Source: an uncultured Burkholderiales bacterium | GTDB taxonomy: Bacteria; Pseudomonadota; Gammaproteobacteria; Burkholderiales; Burkholderiaceae_C | DNA: 50,569 nucleotides | Assembly (NCBI GenBank): GCA_937891665.1 | Contig: CALAGS010000166.1 | Coordinates: forward strand, 1 to 50,569 | Direction: 5' to 3' | Shown here: piece after piece, positions 19,493 to 27,421 of the stretch | Layout: every line of letters starts with the position of its first letter | Position numbering within the stretch: the first letter of the stretch is position 1 | The notes under the pieces: model-generated | What the model saw: only the letters and a program-made list of their open reading frames with translations | The model's database searches: none | What the model was told of the DNA's origin: nothing | Position numbers and translations under genes: made by a program

Positions 19493-19509
19493 TGCACTAT
19501 TATAGTGCA
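19493..19509. promoter_or_regulatory. Strong NtrC-like enhancer site upstream of glnA
   Basis: TGCACTATTATAGTGCA is a perfect palindrome around its centre base and fits the NtrC consensus GCAC-N7-GTGC exactly. Its centre is about 153 bp upstream of the predicted sigma-54 start. It ends 8 bp before the stop of the neighbouring molybdopterin-binding-domain gene. Confidence 0.8.
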
Positions 19510-19516
19510 AAATATG

Positions 19517-20353
19517 TTAACGCACCATTTCAGGGCCAAGCTCGACTTCAAAAGGCTTTAAGCCTTCTTTCAAAGCCATAAAGGCAGAATCAGCTTGTGG
19601 CTCTGCACCCTTCACACCCAGTTCGATGTGCTTGCCCCACTTGGGATGGTCCACGCTGGGAAGGCTAAAAACTTTGATGCCTGCATGTTGCTTTTCAATG
19701 CGCTCCATCAAGGGGGTCAGGGTTGCCTCCATCGCGCCAAAAACAATCACAGACCGCTCGATGCGCTTGGGCGCGGCACCCCAAGTTTGGCAATAAACAT
19801 CAAGTTTGTCTTGCATCATGGGCCACGCCATAACGGGAAAACCGGGCACAAAGTGAACCATGCCTTGGCCTGAACCCTGACAAGTGAAACCAGGAATTTT
19901 GTTGTACGGGTTGTGAATGATTTGAGCGCCCTGGGGAAACGTGCCCATGTTCAATCGGTGAAGGTTGTCATCGCGGTTAGGTTCAAAGGCAACACCCTGC
20001 TCCGTGGCGACATCGCGCATGCGTTCCAAGATCAAGGCCTTGGCTTCAGGGTGCAAAGCCAAGGGCACACCGATTGCTTGGGCCGCGCATTGTCGGGTGT
20101 GATCGTCTGGCGTTGCACCGATGCCGCCGCAAGAGAAGACCACATCACCCGATGCGAAGGCACGGGCTAAGACCTGCGTAATGCGCTCGGGAGAGTCGCC
20201 CACATACTCGGCCCAAGCCAACTGCAAACCACGCTCATTGAGAAGCTCTATGAATTTAGGCAAGTGTTTGTCCGAGCGTTTACCCGACAGAATTTCGTCG
20301 CCAATGATGATGATGCCGATGGCAGGCGGGTTGAGTTGCATGGGTATGTTCAT
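19517..20353 (-). CDS. Molybdopterin-binding (CinA/MoaB N-terminal-like) domain protein
   Basis: A 278-residue cytoplasmic protein with the MoCF domain found in MoaB/MogA and in the N-terminal half of CinA. The N-terminal strand-loop is 'AIGIIIIGDEILSGKRSDKH' and the phosphate-binding loop is 'FSCGGIGATPDDHTRQ' (about residues 73-88). The deamidase domain of full CinA is absent, so it is a stand-alone homologue of the YfaY/COG1058 type. Some CinA-family domains hydrolyse ADP-ribose, so a nucleotide-repair function is as likely as cofactor binding. Its ATG overlaps the stop of the EI24-like gene by 4 bases (ATGA). There is a long insertion at residues 150-200 with 'GFPVMAWPMMQDKLD'. Confidence 0.88.
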   Translation of the reverse strand: MNIPMQLNPPAIGIIIIGDEILSGKRSDKHLPKFIELLNERGLQLAWAEYVGDSPERITQVLARAFASGDVVFSCGGIGATPDDHTRQCAAQAIGVPLALHPEAKALILERMRDVATEQGVAFEPNRDDNLHRLNMGTFPQGAQIIHNPYNKIPGFTCQGSGQGMVHFVPGFPVMAWPMMQDKLDVYCQTWGAAPKRIERSVIVFGAMEATLTPLMERIEKQHAGIKVFSLPSVDHPKWGKHIELGVKGAEPQADSAFMALKEGLKPFEVELGPEMVR

Positions 20354-21174
20354 GGCTGTGCTTCGTTCGAAATGATGATGGGCTCTTCTCTGAGCTTACT
20401 TAAAGCAAGCAACAAATAGTGAACAAACCAAAGTGCTGAAAAGATAAAAACAAGGGTGTAAATCCAAACTGCAATGGGGATGAGAATCACAAACGCAGCG
20501 GCAAACAAGGCACCAGATGCCCACACCAAACTGGGTGCTGCACCCATGGCTCCGGTTAGAACGCCTATGCCTAACAATTGAAATCGATAACGCTTCATGA
20601 GCTCTACCCGCTCTTGACTAGACGCATGTTCAGCCAAGACATCGTAGGTCATGACTCTGTAGGTCAACCATCCCCAAATCAATGCTGGTAAAAGTATGGC
20701 CAGCGGCGGTATCCACCAAAGGGGCAAGGTGAGAATCAAGGCGCCCATGGCCAAGATGACAGACATGAAAGTCCACAAGACACTTTGCCACAAAGAACCA
20801 CCTCGCTTGCGCTCTAAATCAGGGAAGCGCCTTGTGCCAACCAAACTCACGAGTGCTGGCGTCATCATGAATGAAACGGCCAGCAGGGACATGATCATGA
20901 CAACAGGCGTCACAGCCAGGATGATGACGAATGGCGCAAGCACCGTCTTTAAACTCAGCAGACCGACTCGCTCCAACCAAGTCCACGCCCAACCCAAGGC
21001 AGGGCTGCCTTCCATCCCTGTGCGCACGGTGTCGACAGCAAGGTCCCAGTACATAAAGCCCAAGCCTGTCACGATGACCGCCATCAAAATGAGCGGCAAC
21101 AAGGAGAGCATGATGACCTTGGGATGCAGGCAATAAGCAAGCGCTCGCCAGAATGAGTCCATGAAAAGGTTCAT
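20350..21174 (-). CDS. EI24/CysZ-like inner-membrane protein
   Basis: A 274-residue membrane protein with about six hydrophobic segments of the EI24 domain (Etoposide-induced 2.4 / CysZ family). CysZ of E. coli brings sulfate into the cell, but distant members have unknown roles. The N-terminal 'MDSFWRALAYCLHPKVIMLS' and the central 'LPLWWIPPLAILLPALIWGW' followed by 'YDVLAEHASSQER' are typical. The start at 21174 is chosen because it makes an ATGA overlap with the upstream desaturase-like gene; a longer reading frame to 21228 lies inside that gene. It overlaps the next gene by the same 4-base arrangement. Confidence 0.85.
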   Translation of the reverse strand: MNLFMDSFWRALAYCLHPKVIMLSLLPLILMAVIVTGLGFMYWDLAVDTVRTGMEGSPALGWAWTWLERVGLLSLKTVLAPFVIILAVTPVVMIMSLLAVSFMMTPALVSLVGTRRFPDLERKRGGSLWQSVLWTFMSVILAMGALILTLPLWWIPPLAILLPALIWGWLTYRVMTYDVLAEHASSQERVELMKRYRFQLLGIGVLTGAMGAAPSLVWASGALFAAAFVILIPIAVWIYTLVFIFSALWFVHYLLLALSKLREEPIIISNEAQP

Positions 21175-22151
21175 GAACTTGTGCCCTTGCCTAAAAAGCG
21201 CATGAAGCCTAATTTTTGTTGAGCCCAAAAACTTTGCCCATACTCGCGCCCCTCTTCCACTTGGTCGCGGACACCTGTTGGGTCGTATCTGTTTGAAAAA
21301 TCAACAGTTCTGAACATCATGTCCCACCACGGAAACAACACGCCGAAGTTGTGTCCGCCTAAGGTTTTTCGGCCTGCTGACTCGTGACCAATGCCAATGG
21401 CATGGTGCAAGCGATGAAACCTCGGGCTCACAAATAAGCGATCTCCCAACCAACCAAAACTGCATCTGATGTTGGCGTGTTGAAAACTTTCGCTCAATTG
21501 ACTTAAGACCACCAAGGCAATGAATTGCCCCGGGCCCACGCCGATCAATTTGGCCACCACTGACAAAATCAGCGCGGTGATCACATCATCGAGCAAATGA
21601 TTGCGGTTGTCTGTCCAGAGCGTCATTTGTCTTTGCGAATGATGCAGAGAATGCAGAGCCCACCACCGATTGAACTGATGCTGCCCTCGGTGAATCAGGT
21701 AGTGAACAAAATCGAAAACAACAAGGTACAGCAAGAAACTGACCCAAGCAATGTCGGAGACGCCTGGCCAAAATGAGTCAATGTGAAAAGTTGGAAACCC
21801 GTGCACGCGCAGCATGCCAAACACTGTTTCAACGGCATTTTCAAAAGTGAAAAACATGACCAACTTAAAAAGACCCAAACGGTGGATAAGTGTGTAGAAG
21901 ACATCAACTTTGACACCGTTGGAATCTGTCACAGGTTCAGAAGGTCGCCATTTTTCCAAGGGCGCAATGAAGACAAGCAAAATCAGAATCTGCAGCAAGC
22001 CAATTAGGAGCCAACCCGTGCCCTCGTAGGCCACATCGAGCAAATGACCGGCACCCCAAGCAAATGCCAAGGGCTGAACCACACTTTCAAACAACAAAGT
22101 TTGCAATGTAGAGAAGGTGTCAATGAGCCACTCAATCATGGATGTCAGCAT
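21171..22151 (-). CDS. Sterol desaturase/fatty-acid hydroxylase superfamily protein
   Basis: A 326-residue integral membrane oxygenase of the di-iron hydroxylase superfamily. The histidine clusters are visible: 'DFVHYLIHRGQHQFNRWW' and 'LHSLHHSQRQM' in the middle, then 'FHRLHHAIGIGHES' near residue 245. These fit the HxxxH, HxxHH and HxxHH iron-binding pattern of the family. About four to five membrane segments surround them. Substrates in bacteria include carotenoids, sphingolipid-like lipids, sterols and hopanoids; none can be picked here. The gene heads a three-gene chain joined by ATGA overlaps. Confidence 0.87.
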   Translation of the reverse strand: MLTSMIEWLIDTFSTLQTLLFESVVQPLAFAWGAGHLLDVAYEGTGWLLIGLLQILILLVFIAPLEKWRPSEPVTDSNGVKVDVFYTLIHRLGLFKLVMFFTFENAVETVFGMLRVHGFPTFHIDSFWPGVSDIAWVSFLLYLVVFDFVHYLIHRGQHQFNRWWALHSLHHSQRQMTLWTDNRNHLLDDVITALILSVVAKLIGVGPGQFIALVVLSQLSESFQHANIRCSFGWLGDRLFVSPRFHRLHHAIGIGHESAGRKTLGGHNFGVLFPWWDMMFRTVDFSNRYDPTGVRDQVEEGREYGQSFWAQQKLGFMRFLGKGTSS

Positions 22152-22186
22152 GGCGTTGAAAATAAGAAGTCAAGGTTCAAGGGGCT

Positions 22187-23014
22187 TTATGGCACAGCAG
22201 CAAGGAGTTTCGAATATTGCGGGTGTTGACGCAAACTGGCAAAACAAAACCCTTTGTCTTTCAAGCCCACAATGAGGGGCTCTAAGACCGCAGGAGCCCA
22301 AGGATCTTGGCGCGACCAAATGCCCAAATGGGCCATCAAAATATCACCCGTTTTGATGCTTTTGAGCGCAGTCTTTAGCAAAGCAGCGTTGCTGTGGGTT
22401 TGACTGGACAACTCGTCTCCTAAAAAACCAGCAGGCGCCCAACCGACGTGGGTGTAGCCACATTGGCTGGCGGCCTTCAACAAAGCAGGCGAAGTTTTGC
22501 CCCCCGGCGCTCTAAAAAGCGGCAAACTGGCGCGGCCCGTCATAGCTTCCAAACGCTGAGAAGCTTTTTTCAAGTTAGCACAATAGTTTTCTGCACTCCA
22601 AATTAAGTTTTGGTCTTTTTGCTCACCTGAACTGGGCCGAATTTTGAAGGTTCGGGAATCGATGTCCGATCGCCAATAAGCATGGTCGTAGGTATGGCTT
22701 GCAAAATCGTGACCTTCACTGGCTCGCGCCTTCCACCATGCAGACCAGTGTTGGCCAAGGCTGCCGTCACCCTCTTGCGTTTTTTCATGGGCTCCAAAAA
22801 AGGTCGCTGGGACTTGATGCTTGCGCAGTACGTCGGCAATCAAGGGGGCCATGCCCATGTGGCCCGTGTCTAAGGTGAGGTAAATGGGCTTTTGGCATTG
22901 CAGTGGAGGTCTTTGAGACTCGACAGCCACCGCCAAAGAAAGCGGATTGAACAAGAGTGCGCCCAGAAAGATCTGGGGCAGAAGCTTGTTCAAAGTGTCA
23001 TTGACGTGGCGCAT
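22187..23014 (-). CDS. Secreted polysaccharide deacetylase-like protein with atypical metal motif
   Basis: A 275-residue exported protein with a signal-like hydrophobic stretch near residues 11-30 and a NodB-like fold. Motif 2 is 'FASHTYDHAYW' (the H[ST]xxH metal ligands) and motif 3 is 'FRAPGGKTSPALLKAASQ'. The last motif is 'DILMAHLGIW'. Motif 1, normally TFDDG, reads 'TLDTGHMG': the catalytic-base Asp is kept but the metal-binding second Asp is Thr. So it may use an altered metal site, act on another substrate, or be inactive. The start at 23014 (MRHVND) overlaps the upstream propeller gene by 17 bases; both are probably exported together. Confidence 0.8.
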   Translation of the reverse strand: MRHVNDTLNKLLPQIFLGALLFNPLSLAVAVESQRPPLQCQKPIYLTLDTGHMGMAPLIADVLRKHQVPATFFGAHEKTQEGDGSLGQHWSAWWKARASEGHDFASHTYDHAYWRSDIDSRTFKIRPSSGEQKDQNLIWSAENYCANLKKASQRLEAMTGRASLPLFRAPGGKTSPALLKAASQCGYTHVGWAPAGFLGDELSSQTHSNAALLKTALKSIKTGDILMAHLGIWSRQDPWAPAVLEPLIVGLKDKGFCFASLRQHPQYSKLLAAVP

Positions 23015-24014
23015 GGTCCAAGGTCCAAACCCCATGCGGTGATTTGCCCACTTTGATTTGACGAACCACTTGGCGAGTGCTCATGTCAATCACGCTTAAC
23101 TTTTGAGCCCAACGCGAGGACAACAAAATGGTTTTGCCATCTGCCATGATGTCCATGCAATCAGGTCCACTGGGTCCTGGGTACTTGTCAACCACAGTGA
23201 GGCTTTTGTAATCGATTTTGCTGATCGAGTTGGCGACACGGTTGCTGACCAACACATGCTGCTTGTCACCTAGCGCTCGGAAAGCGTGCGCACCTTTGCC
23301 CGTTTGAATCAATTTAATTTTTTTCGCAGGGTTTTTAGACACGTCAAAAACCTCTACGCCATCACCGCCCGTCATACCAATCAACAATGTTTGATCGTCT
23401 GGCGTGACAAAAACATCGGCAGGCATAGGGCCCGTTTTCACACGCCATTTGATGGTTTGGGTCTTCAAATCAATCGCGATCAATTCATTGCTGTCTTGCA
23501 TGGTGGCCCACACCGTGGTGCTCTTGCTGTCAATCCACATGTGGCTGGGTGTTTTACCCGACTGAATGCGTTTGAGCAAGGTGGGCGTTTGTCCATCCCA
23601 TTTGTAGATGTCAATGTGATTGAGTCTGTTGGCGACCGTGACAAACCATTTCATGTCCGGCGAAAAACGCAAGTGATACGGGTCCAAAATGCCTGGAATG
23701 ACACGTTGGATTTCTGCGGTTCGAGGATCGATGAAGGTCAGAGAATCGGACAGGGCATTGGCCACAATGACCGATTTTTCATCTGGCGTGAGGTACAAAT
23801 GGTGCGGCTCTTTGCCGGTGGGGATTCGCTTGGTTTCAGTCCAAGTGACCGGATCGATGACACTGACATTCCCTTCAAGAGAATTTAAGACAAAAATGGG
23901 GGCAGGTGCTTGAACTGCAGGCTCGGGAGGCGCAGGTTTAGGTCCTGCGGACATGGCCGAAGCAAGACCGAAAGTGGCCAAACCAATTGTGAAGGTCAGT
24001 GCTTTTAAGATCAT
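22998..24014 (-). CDS. Exported YVTN-type beta-propeller protein (YncE-like)
   Basis: A 338-residue protein with a signal peptide (about residues 1-22, 'LATFGLASAMSAG'), a proline/alanine linker, then six or seven YVTN repeats. Examples are 'GKEPHHLYLTPDEKSVIVAN', 'PYHLRFSPDMKWFVTVANR', 'PADVFVTPDDQTLLIG' and 'KSPHGVWTLD'. They form a beta-propeller of the YncE/surface-layer type, located in the periplasm or outside. Many homologues bind ligands, DNA or metals, and no enzymatic residues can be picked. The downstream deacetylase-like gene overlaps it by 17 bases. The initiation codon has AAGGA directly before it, an unusually tight spacing. Confidence 0.85.
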   Translation of the reverse strand: MILKALTFTIGLATFGLASAMSAGPKPAPPEPAVQAPAPIFVLNSLEGNVSVIDPVTWTETKRIPTGKEPHHLYLTPDEKSVIVANALSDSLTFIDPRTAEIQRVIPGILDPYHLRFSPDMKWFVTVANRLNHIDIYKWDGQTPTLLKRIQSGKTPSHMWIDSKSTTVWATMQDSNELIAIDLKTQTIKWRVKTGPMPADVFVTPDDQTLLIGMTGGDGVEVFDVSKNPAKKIKLIQTGKGAHAFRALGDKQHVLVSNRVANSISKIDYKSLTVVDKYPGPSGPDCMDIMADGKTILLSSRWAQKLSVIDMSTRQVVRQIKVGKSPHGVWTLDHAPRQ

Positions 24015-24106
24015 TCCTTGAGTGTAATGGGGTATTGGAAGGCATTCCTGCCTCTCTGGCGCAATCTTTTTAATTTTTGAGGTTTTCTAGTGTCAAAATT
24101 ATCTGC

Positions 24107-24910
24107 ATGACTGACCCCTCTCTGATCTCCATCTTGGGTGTTGACCTAGAAGTGAAACACATCCCGCTGGACAAGCCTTTGGCCTTCAAGGCTAGCGCTC
24201 CCAGTTGCGTTTTCTTGCACGAAGGACTGGGCAGCGTCGCCCTTTGGAAAGATTGGCCAGCTCAAATATGCCAAACCCTGGAATGTGAAGGCTGGGTTTA
24301 TTCACGCCGAGGCTATGGGTACTCTGAAAGCATTTTTGATGTGCGCGGGGCTGAAAAACTTCAGTCGAACTACATGCATCGTGAGGCTTTGGAAGTTCTT
24401 CCCGCGTTGTTGGCGCATTTAAAAATTGCCAATCCGATTTTGATTGGTCACTCCGATGGCGGCACCATTGCACTGATTCATGCCAGTCAGTTTCCAGTTG
24501 CAGGCTGTGTGGTCATGGCACCCCATGTGATGATGGAAGACATTTCTATTCAAGCCATCACGCATGCGCGAGATCAATTTGAAAAACTCAAACCCAAGTT
24601 GGCCGCCTTTCACAAAGATGTCGATGTCGCCTTTTGGCAGTGGAACGATGTGTGGTTGAGTGAAGCCTTTAGAAGCTTTGACATTCGGCCATTGCTTTCA
24701 AAGATCCAATCGCCCTTGATGGCCATTCAAGGAACGGATGATCCTTATGGAACCATGAAACAGATTGATGAGATTGCGGCGCACGCTACTCAAACTCAAT
24801 TGGTGAAATTAGAAAACTGTGGACACAGTCCTCACAAGGATCAGCCTTTGGAAGTGCTTCAGGCTTTAAAGTATTTTTCGAGTTCGCTGGGCAAGATCCA
24901 GCGCCACTGA
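24107..24910 (+). CDS. Alpha/beta hydrolase
   Basis: A 267-residue cytoplasmic hydrolase. The family signs are 'VFLHEGLGSVALWKDWP' (oxyanion loop), the nucleophile elbow 'IGHSDGGTIALIHASQ' (Ser near residue 115), a probable acid in 'QGTDDPYGTMKQIDE' and the His in 'NCGHSPHKDQP'. The elbow is GHSDGG rather than GHSxGG-Leu, common in bacterial 2-hydroxymuconate-semialdehyde-type and related hydrolases. The ATG at 24107 was chosen over a TTG ten codons upstream; no clear Shine-Dalgarno is seen. The 3' end overlaps rsuA (opposite strand) by 52 bp. Substrate unknown. Confidence 0.85.
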   Translation: MTDPSLISILGVDLEVKHIPLDKPLAFKASAPSCVFLHEGLGSVALWKDWPAQICQTLECEGWVYSRRGYGYSESIFDVRGAEKLQSNYMHREALEVLPALLAHLKIANPILIGHSDGGTIALIHASQFPVAGCVVMAPHVMMEDISIQAITHARDQFEKLKPKLAAFHKDVDVAFWQWNDVWLSEAFRSFDIRPLLSKIQSPLMAIQGTDDPYGTMKQIDEIAAHATQTQLVKLENCGHSPHKDQPLEVLQALKYFSSSLGKIQRH

Positions 24911-25593
24911 CCGGGCGCCAAATCTGCTGGCAACTGCAATTGACCTATGGCACTGCGGTGCAACCCCTCTACCCGATTGCCAACAGCCGCCAACATGCGC
25001 TTGACTTGGTGGTACTTGCCTTCTGTGAGGGTGAGTTTCAAATGGGTGTCTGACACCGTCTCACAAGCCGCGGCTTGCACAGGCTTTGGGCTGTCATCTA
25101 GCACCACGCCCGACAATAATTTTTCCACCTGTTGCGCCGTGATCTCATGCTTGGTGGTGACCTCATACACCTTGGGCATGTGGTGCTTAGGCGAACTCAT
25201 GCGGTGAATGAACTTGCCATCATCGGTAAGCAATAACAGGCCCGTGGTGTCTTGGTCTAAGCGGCCCACCGCTTGAACGCCTTGAACCGCAGCTTTTTGA
25301 GGCCGCAGTCTTAAAGGGGAAGGAAGCAAGGTGTAAATGCTAGGCCAAGTTGAGGGCTTTTGTGAGCACTCTGTACCTGTGGGTTTGTGCAACATAAGGT
25401 AAGCGCGGTCAAAGTAAGGCCACTCTGTGCCCTGAACTTTGAACTTGAGATTTTCCGGATCAAAGAAAACACCGGGGTCTTCTTGAACCTCACCGTTCAC
25501 GCTCACATAGCCTTGTTGCACCAAGCCTGCGCAGACACGGCGTGTGCCGAAACCTTGGCTAAAGAGGACGTCCTCTAAGCGCATGGGCTTCAT
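24859..25593 (-). CDS. rsuA: 16S rRNA pseudouridine synthase RsuA-type
   Basis: RsuA converts U516 of 16S rRNA to pseudouridine. The 244-residue protein has an N-terminal S4 RNA-binding domain (about 1-60; 'LEDVLFSQGFGTRRVCAGLV'). The catalytic domain carries Asp in 'VGRLDQDTTGLLLLTDDG' and the 'EGKYHQVKRMLAAVGNRVE' region. The QVKRM segment and length fit RsuA/RluE/RluF; the S4 domain favours RsuA or RluF over RluE, and the sequence is best described as RsuA. The start is 37 bp downstream of the ettA stop, so it may share that transcript. Its end runs through the end of the convergent hydrolase. Confidence 0.9.
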   Translation of the reverse strand: MKPMRLEDVLFSQGFGTRRVCAGLVQQGYVSVNGEVQEDPGVFFDPENLKFKVQGTEWPYFDRAYLMLHKPTGTECSQKPSTWPSIYTLLPSPLRLRPQKAAVQGVQAVGRLDQDTTGLLLLTDDGKFIHRMSSPKHHMPKVYEVTTKHEITAQQVEKLLSGVVLDDSPKPVQAAACETVSDTHLKLTLTEGKYHQVKRMLAAVGNRVEGLHRSAIGQLQLPADLAPGQWRWILPSELEKYFKA

Positions 25594-25611
25594 GTCACAA
25601 CTCGCTCTGAG

Positions 25612-25629
25612 TTCACTGCGCTCAGTGAA
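25612..25629 (-). repeat. Hairpin immediately after ettA
   Basis: TTCACTG and CAGTGAA form a perfect 7-bp stem with a CGCT loop, starting one base after the ettA stop codon. No T run follows on the minus strand, so it is a weak terminator or an mRNA 3'-end stabiliser between ettA and rsuA. Confidence 0.5.
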
Positions 25630-27291
25630 TTATTTCAAGGCTTTAAAACGCACACGCTTAGGCTTGGCACCCTCTTCGCCCAAACGCTTCTTCTTGTCGG
25701 CTTCGTACTCTTGGTAGTTGCCATCAAAGAATACCCACTGACTGTCGCCTTCTGCGGCCAAGATGTGGGTCGCAATGCGGTCAAGGAACCATCGATCGTG
25801 GCTAATGACCATGACCGAGCCCGCAAACTCAAGCAAGGCATCTTCCAAGGCGCGCAATGTTTCAACGTCCAAGTCATTGGAGGGCTCGTCTAGCAGCAAC
25901 ACATTGCCGCCTTCGATGAGTGTTTTGGCCAAGTGCAAACGACCGCGCTCACCACCCGATAACATGCCCACTTTCTTTTGCTGATCGCCACCATTGAAAT
26001 TGAAGCGGCCGCAATAGGCACGGCTGGGCATTTGAAATTTGCCGACGGTCATGATGTCTAAACCACCAGAGACATCTTCCCAAACGGTTTTGTCGTTAGA
26101 AAGGTCGTCACGATTTTGGTCGACGAAGGCCATCTTCACGGTTTGACCCACTTTGATGGCGCCGCTGTCGGGTTGCTCTTTGCCAGAGATCAGTTTAAAG
26201 AGCGTTGATTTACCGGCGCCGTTAGGCCCGATGATGCCAACGATCGCGCCAGCGGGAACTTGAAAGCTTAGATTGTCGATTAACAAACGATCGCCGAAAG
26301 ACTTGCTGACATTGCTGAATTCGAAAACTTCGTTGCCCAATCGCTCGGCCACGGGAATGAAAATTTCCTGTGTTTCATTGCGTTTTTGGTAGTCGTAATC
26401 GCTCAGTTCTTCAAAGCGTGCCAGGCGCGCCTTGCTCTTGGCTTGACGACCTTTTGGATTGGAGCGAGCCCATTCCAATTCTTTTTTCATGGCCTTGGTG
26501 CGTGCGTCTTCTGTGCGTTGCTCTTGGCCCAAGCGTGCCTCTTTTTGCTCCAGCCAATTGGAATAGTTGCCCTTGTAGGGAATGCCGTGTCCGCGATCAA
26601 GTTCCAAGATCCATTCGGCCGCATTGTCTAAGAAGTACCGATCGTGGGTAATGGCCACCACAGTGCCTGGGAAACGTTGCAAAAACAATTCGAGCCAGTC
26701 GACACTTTCTGCGTCCAAGTGGTTGGTGGGTTCGTCAAGCAGCAGCATATCGGGGCGGCTGAGCAACAAACGGCACAAAGCCACACGGCGTTTTTCACCA
26801 CCTGAGAGTTTGCCAATGATGGCGTCCCATGGGGGCAAGCGCAAAGCGTCAGCCGCAATTTCAAGTTGGTGGTCAGAGGCGTCACCTGCTGTTGCAATGA
26901 TGGCCTCGAGTTTGGCTTGCTCTGCAGCCAGCGCATCAAAATCGGCGTCTTCTTCAGCGTAGGCTGCATAAACTTCTTCGAGGCGTGCTTGCGCCGCTTT
27001 CACTTCGCCCATGCCACCTTCAACGGCTTCGCGAACGGTTTCGTCGGGGTCCATCTGCGGTTCTTGAGGAAGATAACCAATTTTGAGACCTGCCATGGGA
27101 ATGGCTTCGCCTTCAATTTCCTTGTCAATGCCGGCCATGATTTTCAGCAAGGTGGACTTGCCGGAACCATTCAGACCCAGCACGCCAATTTTGGCGCCGG
27201 GGAAGAAACTGAGTGAAATGTCTTTGAGAATGTGACGCTTCGGCGGCACGATCTTGCCGACGCGGTTCATAGAAAAAACGTATTGGGCCAT
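25630..27291 (-). CDS. ettA: Energy-dependent translational throttle protein EttA (ABC-F)
   Basis: EttA is a soluble ABC-F ATPase that binds the ribosomal E site and gates the first elongation step according to ATP/ADP. The 553-residue protein has two nucleotide-binding domains: Walker A 'GLNGSGKSTLLK' (about 37-48) and 'LSGGEKRRVALCRLLL' signature with 'LLDEPTNHLDAESVDWLE', then 'GPNGAGKSTLFKL' and 'LLDEPSNDLDVETLRALED'. Between them lies the arm and P-site tRNA interaction region ('SNPKGRQAKSKARLARFEEL'). The close size match to E. coli (555) and the 'NPKGRQAKSKARL' sequence exclude Uup. The start at 27291 (MAQYVFSMNRVGKIVPPKR) matches EttA N-termini; 15 upstream codons are unlikely to be translated. 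Confidence 0.96.
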   Translation of the reverse strand: MAQYVFSMNRVGKIVPPKRHILKDISLSFFPGAKIGVLGLNGSGKSTLLKIMAGIDKEIEGEAIPMAGLKIGYLPQEPQMDPDETVREAVEGGMGEVKAAQARLEEVYAAYAEEDADFDALAAEQAKLEAIIATAGDASDHQLEIAADALRLPPWDAIIGKLSGGEKRRVALCRLLLSRPDMLLLDEPTNHLDAESVDWLELFLQRFPGTVVAITHDRYFLDNAAEWILELDRGHGIPYKGNYSNWLEQKEARLGQEQRTEDARTKAMKKELEWARSNPKGRQAKSKARLARFEELSDYDYQKRNETQEIFIPVAERLGNEVFEFSNVSKSFGDRLLIDNLSFQVPAGAIVGIIGPNGAGKSTLFKLISGKEQPDSGAIKVGQTVKMAFVDQNRDDLSNDKTVWEDVSGGLDIMTVGKFQMPSRAYCGRFNFNGGDQQKKVGMLSGGERGRLHLAKTLIEGGNVLLLDEPSNDLDVETLRALEDALLEFAGSVMVISHDRWFLDRIATHILAAEGDSQWVFFDGNYQEYEADKKKRLGEEGAKPKRVRFKALK

Positions 27292-27384
27292 GGCTGGGAT
27301 GCTCTTCAAAAAGGGAGGGGGAAGGTGATTTTCCAAAAGCGGAACTTAATTTTCCCTAACCCGTGATTATCCCTGTCTTTAGGG

Positions 27385-27398
27385 ACCCCATCGGGGGT
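27385..27398 (-). terminator. Possible terminator after the exonuclease gene
   Basis: ACCCC and GGGGT (27385-27389, 27394-27398) form a short GC stem 24 bp beyond the stop of the DnaQ-like gene. Only a short A/T stretch flanks it, so it is a weak call. The rest of the 130 bp between this gene and ettA holds no further feature that I can support. Confidence 0.35.
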
Positions 27399-27421
27399 TT
27401 CTAGCCCTGAAATTTCTCAAA

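Noticed and set aside
19517..20353. Calling the MoCF-domain protein full CinA
   Set aside because: The C-terminal deamidase domain is absent and the length is 278 residues.
25630..27291. Calling the ABC-F protein Uup
   Set aside because: Length and the arm/linker sequence match EttA; the C-terminal coiled-coil of Uup is missing.
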